Part shown: piece by piece, positions 5,739-6,728 of the stretch
Layout: each line of letters starts with the position of its first letter
Numbering within the stretch: position 1 is the first letter of the stretch
NCBI GenBank assembly: GCA_002774085.1
Contig: PEZH01000017.1
Coordinates: forward strand, 1-6,728
Source of the DNA: Candidatus Shapirobacteria bacterium CG09_land_8_20_14_0_10_38_17
GTDB lineage: Bacteria > Patescibacteriota > Microgenomatia > 0-14-0-10-38-17
Direction of reading: 5' to 3'
DNA: 6,728 bases
Made by a program: the position numbers and the translations under genes
Notes under the pieces: generated by a model
Database searches by the model: none
The model's input: the letters and a program-made list of their open reading frames with translations, nothing else
Told to the model about the DNA's origin: nothing

Positions 5739-5747
5739 ATTTTACCA
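5739..5747 (-). promoter_or_regulatory. Extended -10 promoter of map
   Basis: On the minus strand TGGTAAAAT matches an extended -10 (TGn then TAAAAT, one mismatch from TATAAT). There are only seven bases between it and the map ATG, so transcription starting at the usual distance would begin at or within a base or two of the start codon. No good -35 is seen at 15-18 bases. The overlapping AAGGTGG could instead act as a Shine-Dalgarno at a long 13-base spacing if transcription starts further upstream. Confidence 0.45.
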
Positions 5748-5840
5748 CCTTGCTCCGTACCGAATGTTACTGGATCTGTCCCATATTTAATAGTACTTAG
5801 GATGATATTGGGGATGTCTATCGTAGTTTAAGATCAAGAA

Positions 5841-5878
5841 TTTCCGAAAACACGGCTGTCTTTAATCGTGCTCGGAAA
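5841..5878 (-). terminator. Hairpin at the end of the ferritin gene, possible terminator
   Basis: On the minus strand TTTCCGA pairs with TCGGAAA and CACG pairs with CGTG, with small internal asymmetry and a 12-base loop that contains the TAA stop of the EncFtn-type gene. The bases after it (TTCTTGATCTT) are T-rich but not a clean run, so termination may be partial. It lies between two minus-strand genes with separate promoters, which supports a boundary role. Confidence 0.5.
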
Positions 5879-6116
5879 ACATCTTATCAAATATTAGGTC
5901 GTTTTTTCTCAAATAATCAACCAACATCGCCGCATGTTCTTTTTCTTCATCGCGGTTATGAGCCAAAAGTTTTTTTAAAGATTCGTTCCCACTGGCTTGG
6001 ATTCTTTCTTCATACCAATTGATTGCCTCTAATTCTTCAATCAAAGACTGTCTGGCCCGAGCTAAATCTTTGCCTTCCTCGTTTAATTTTTCAGAGTCGT
6101 TTAAATATTGAGTCAT
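5862..6116 (-). CDS. Encapsulated-ferritin-type (EncFtn) ferritin-like protein
   Basis: This 84-residue two-helix protein matches the EncFtn family, whose members oxidise Fe(II) at a site formed between subunits of a ring-shaped decamer. The first helix carries IEELEAINWYEERIQAS and the second LAHNRDEEKEHAAM, both family signatures. Glu28, Glu58 and His61 align with ligands Glu32, Glu62 and His65 of the Rhodospirillum rubrum protein; Glu30, Trp34 and Tyr35 are also kept. It ends soon after the second helix (RKNDLIFDKMFSEHD) with no LTVGSLR-like encapsulin-targeting tail, and no shell gene is in the window. GTG at 6125 lies inside the Shine-Dalgarno, so ATG at 6116, six bases after it, is the start. 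It has its own promoter and ends in a hairpin. Confidence 0.85.
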   Translation of the reverse strand: MTQYLNDSEKLNEEGKDLARARQSLIEELEAINWYEERIQASGNESLKKLLAHNRDEEKEHAAMLVDYLRKNDLIFDKMFSEHD

Positions 6117-6122
6117 TATTTT

Positions 6123-6132
6123 CACCCCCTTT
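6123..6132 (-). promoter_or_regulatory. Strong Shine-Dalgarno that fixes the EncFtn start
   Basis: On the minus strand AAAGGGGGTG matches the anti-16S consensus AAGGAGGTG with one change. Six bases (AAAATA) separate it from ATG 6116. An in-frame GTG three codons upstream is part of this site and so cannot be a functional start. It is the only strong ribosome site seen in the window. Confidence 0.85.
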
Positions 6133-6141
6133 CTTATTTTA

Positions 6142-6168
6142 ATGATACCATAAATCGTCTCTTGTCAT
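6142..6168 (-). promoter_or_regulatory. Promoter of the EncFtn-type gene
   Basis: On the minus strand ATGACA (-35, five of six to TTGACA), a 15-base spacer ending in TGG, and TATCAT (-10, five of six) form an extended -10 promoter; the short spacer is compensated by the TGn motif. The -10 ends 9 bases before the Shine-Dalgarno, giving a leader of roughly 20 bases. No operator or Fur-box-like palindrome is recognisable. Confidence 0.6.
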
Positions 6169-6183
6169 TTCTGTGACTTTTTG

Positions 6184-6298
6184 TATTCCTATAATTCCTT
6201 GTCATTCCCGCGGAAGCGGGAATCTATACCAATGTCATTCCCATGAAAATGGGAATCTATAGGAATAAATATTTCTTACCAAGAGAATCTATAAGAAT
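6184..6298. repeat. REP-like element: two palindromic units, inverted ends and a degenerate third tail
   Basis: Two 29-bp units start with TGTCATTCCC and end with GGGAATCTATA (6200-6228 and 6233-6261). Each is an 8-bp hairpin: ATTCCCGC/GCGGGAAT around GGAA in the first, and ATTCCCAT/ATGGGAAT around GAAA in the second. The pair is bracketed by the 10-bp inverted repeat TATTCCTATA (6184-6193) and TATAGGAATA (6258-6267). A third, partial copy of the tail, GAATCTATAAGAATAA, lies near 6284-6299. The core resembles the GTCATTCCCGCG..GCGGGAAT palindromes scattered in many bacterial genomes. No coding sequence is present. Confidence 0.85.
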
Positions 6299-6315
6299 AA
6301 CTTTAATTGCCGTAT

Positions 6316-6396
6316 ATGGAACTTGTTGTTCAAAAAGACCAATTTGGTTGTGGAATTGCTTGTATTGCTTTTGTTATTGGCAAAACTTATATCTAA
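6316..6396 (+). pseudogene. N-terminal stub of a C39-like cysteine peptidase
   Basis: This 26-codon plus-strand frame reads MELVVQKDQFGC then GIACIAFVIGKTYI before a TAA. The pattern Gln6, then Cys12 in GCG, followed by ACIAFV..GKTY, is that of the catalytic Gln/Cys segment of C39/papain-like bacterial peptidases. Such proteins normally continue for over 100 residues to the His and Asp of the active site; none of the three downstream frames resumes the family. No Shine-Dalgarno is seen. It lies next to the REP-like element and is probably a truncated gene. A genuine micro-peptide cannot be excluded. It is the only plus-strand coding signal here. Confidence 0.45.
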
Positions 6397-6511
6397 ACTA
6401 AGCCATCTTCCTTATTTTCCCAATTTTTGATAAGAAACCAAGATAATACAATCTAATGTAGTGGTTTGATTGCAGGTTTCTCGAGGCGAGATCTTGCGAA
6501 GCTTTCTTTAT

Positions 6512-6728
6512 TTACTTCAATTTTTCATACCACTGGGCAAATTCAAACCAAACATAGTCTTTAGGATCGTGGCTTAGTTTTCTCCGGTCTCTGTGTTCAC
6601 CGAGTGTATAACCGTTAAATTCAGCTATTTGTTCTATTGAGTTTTCGCTTCCTTTTGGTTTATTAGAAAAAACTCCCCAAAACTCTTGGCTGAATATTTT
6701 TGTTTTAGTTTTGTCTTGATAGACAATA
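6512..6728 (-). CDS. C-terminal part of an unidentified protein, cut by the right edge
   Basis: A minus-strand frame enters from the right edge and stays open for 71 codons to a TAA at 6514-6512. The residues look like a real protein: QEFWGVFSNKPKGSENSIEQ near the start, then AEFNGYTLGEHRDRR and a Trp/Tyr-rich end, DPKDYVWFEFAQWYEKLK. There is no internal start codon, so the N-terminus lies outside the window. I do not recognise the family. Downstream, 6397-6511 holds only small inverted repeats (AAACCA/TGGTTT at 6435-6467, TCTCG/CGAGA at 6479-6491) and no clear terminator. Confidence 0.7.
   Translation of the reverse strand, partial: IVYQDKTKTKIFSQEFWGVFSNKPKGSENSIEQIAEFNGYTLGEHRDRRKLSHDPKDYVWFEFAQWYEKLK

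Noticed and set aside
5732..5827. N-terminal extension of map in the same frame (ends KYGTDPVTFGTEQGGKIEK)
   Set aside because: The frame is open for 32 codons but has no ATG, GTG or TTG, and MAP proteins normally begin at the residue chosen. The stretch also contains the likely promoter.
6117..6125. GTG start at 6125 for the EncFtn-type gene
   Set aside because: The GTG is part of the Shine-Dalgarno; ATG 6116 lies at ideal spacing.
6200..6298. CRISPR array
   Set aside because: Only two full repeats with a four-base gap and no spacers of 30 bases or so; each unit is itself a palindrome, so it is REP-like.

Overview
The window is AT-rich bacterial DNA with standard-code, tightly packed genes. 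Every complete protein gene and every recognisable tRNA is on the minus strand. The gene set suggests a member of the Candidate Phyla Radiation (Patescibacteria, Parcubacteria-like): a minimal two-helix SecG, a holin-like PF04020 membrane protein beside SecG, a membrane-anchored peptide-binding protein with no permease genes nearby, a large surface transglutaminase-like protein, type I methionine aminopeptidase, a small encapsulated-ferritin-type protein, and AT-rich spacers. This placement is an inference from gene content; no rRNA or ribosomal protein is present to test it. UGA acts as stop (the holin-like gene ends in TGA), which argues against the Gracilibacteria/Absconditabacteria recoded lineages.

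Layout, left to right. 1-503 is a tRNA block: a tRNA 3' half at the left edge, an intact tRNA-Val(UAC), a tRNA 5' half, tRNA-Leu(GAG) and tRNA-Leu(CAG). The spacers between the Leu genes are degenerate 7-bp tandem repeats. 504-769 has no gene; it holds more heptamers, a terminator hairpin and two GC-rich palindromes. 770-4792 is probably one transcription unit read right to left: transglutaminase-like protein, a decayed gene remnant, holin-like protein, SecG and the solute-binding protein, with the last three overlapping by a few bases. 4793-4969 is heptamer-periodic spacer. 4970-5731 is map, with an extended -10 promoter so close to its ATG that the mRNA may be leaderless. 5862-6116 is an EncFtn-type ferritin with its own promoter and a strong Shine-Dalgarno. 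6184-6298 is a palindromic repeat element. 6316-6396 (plus strand) is a 26-codon stub resembling the start of a C39-like cysteine peptidase. A protein gene cut by the right edge ends at 6512.

Most of the products act at or outside the membrane: SecG in Sec export, the holin-like protein in the membrane, the binding protein and transglutaminase-like protein anchored outside. Export, surface protein processing and peptide capture would be a reasonable shared theme, but that is inference. The most unusual signals are the recurring 7-bp periodicity in spacers, including one array inside the signal-peptide codons of the transglutaminase-like gene; tRNA halves broken at their anticodon loops around an intact tRNA; and a repeat pair whose two hairpins differ by compensated base changes.
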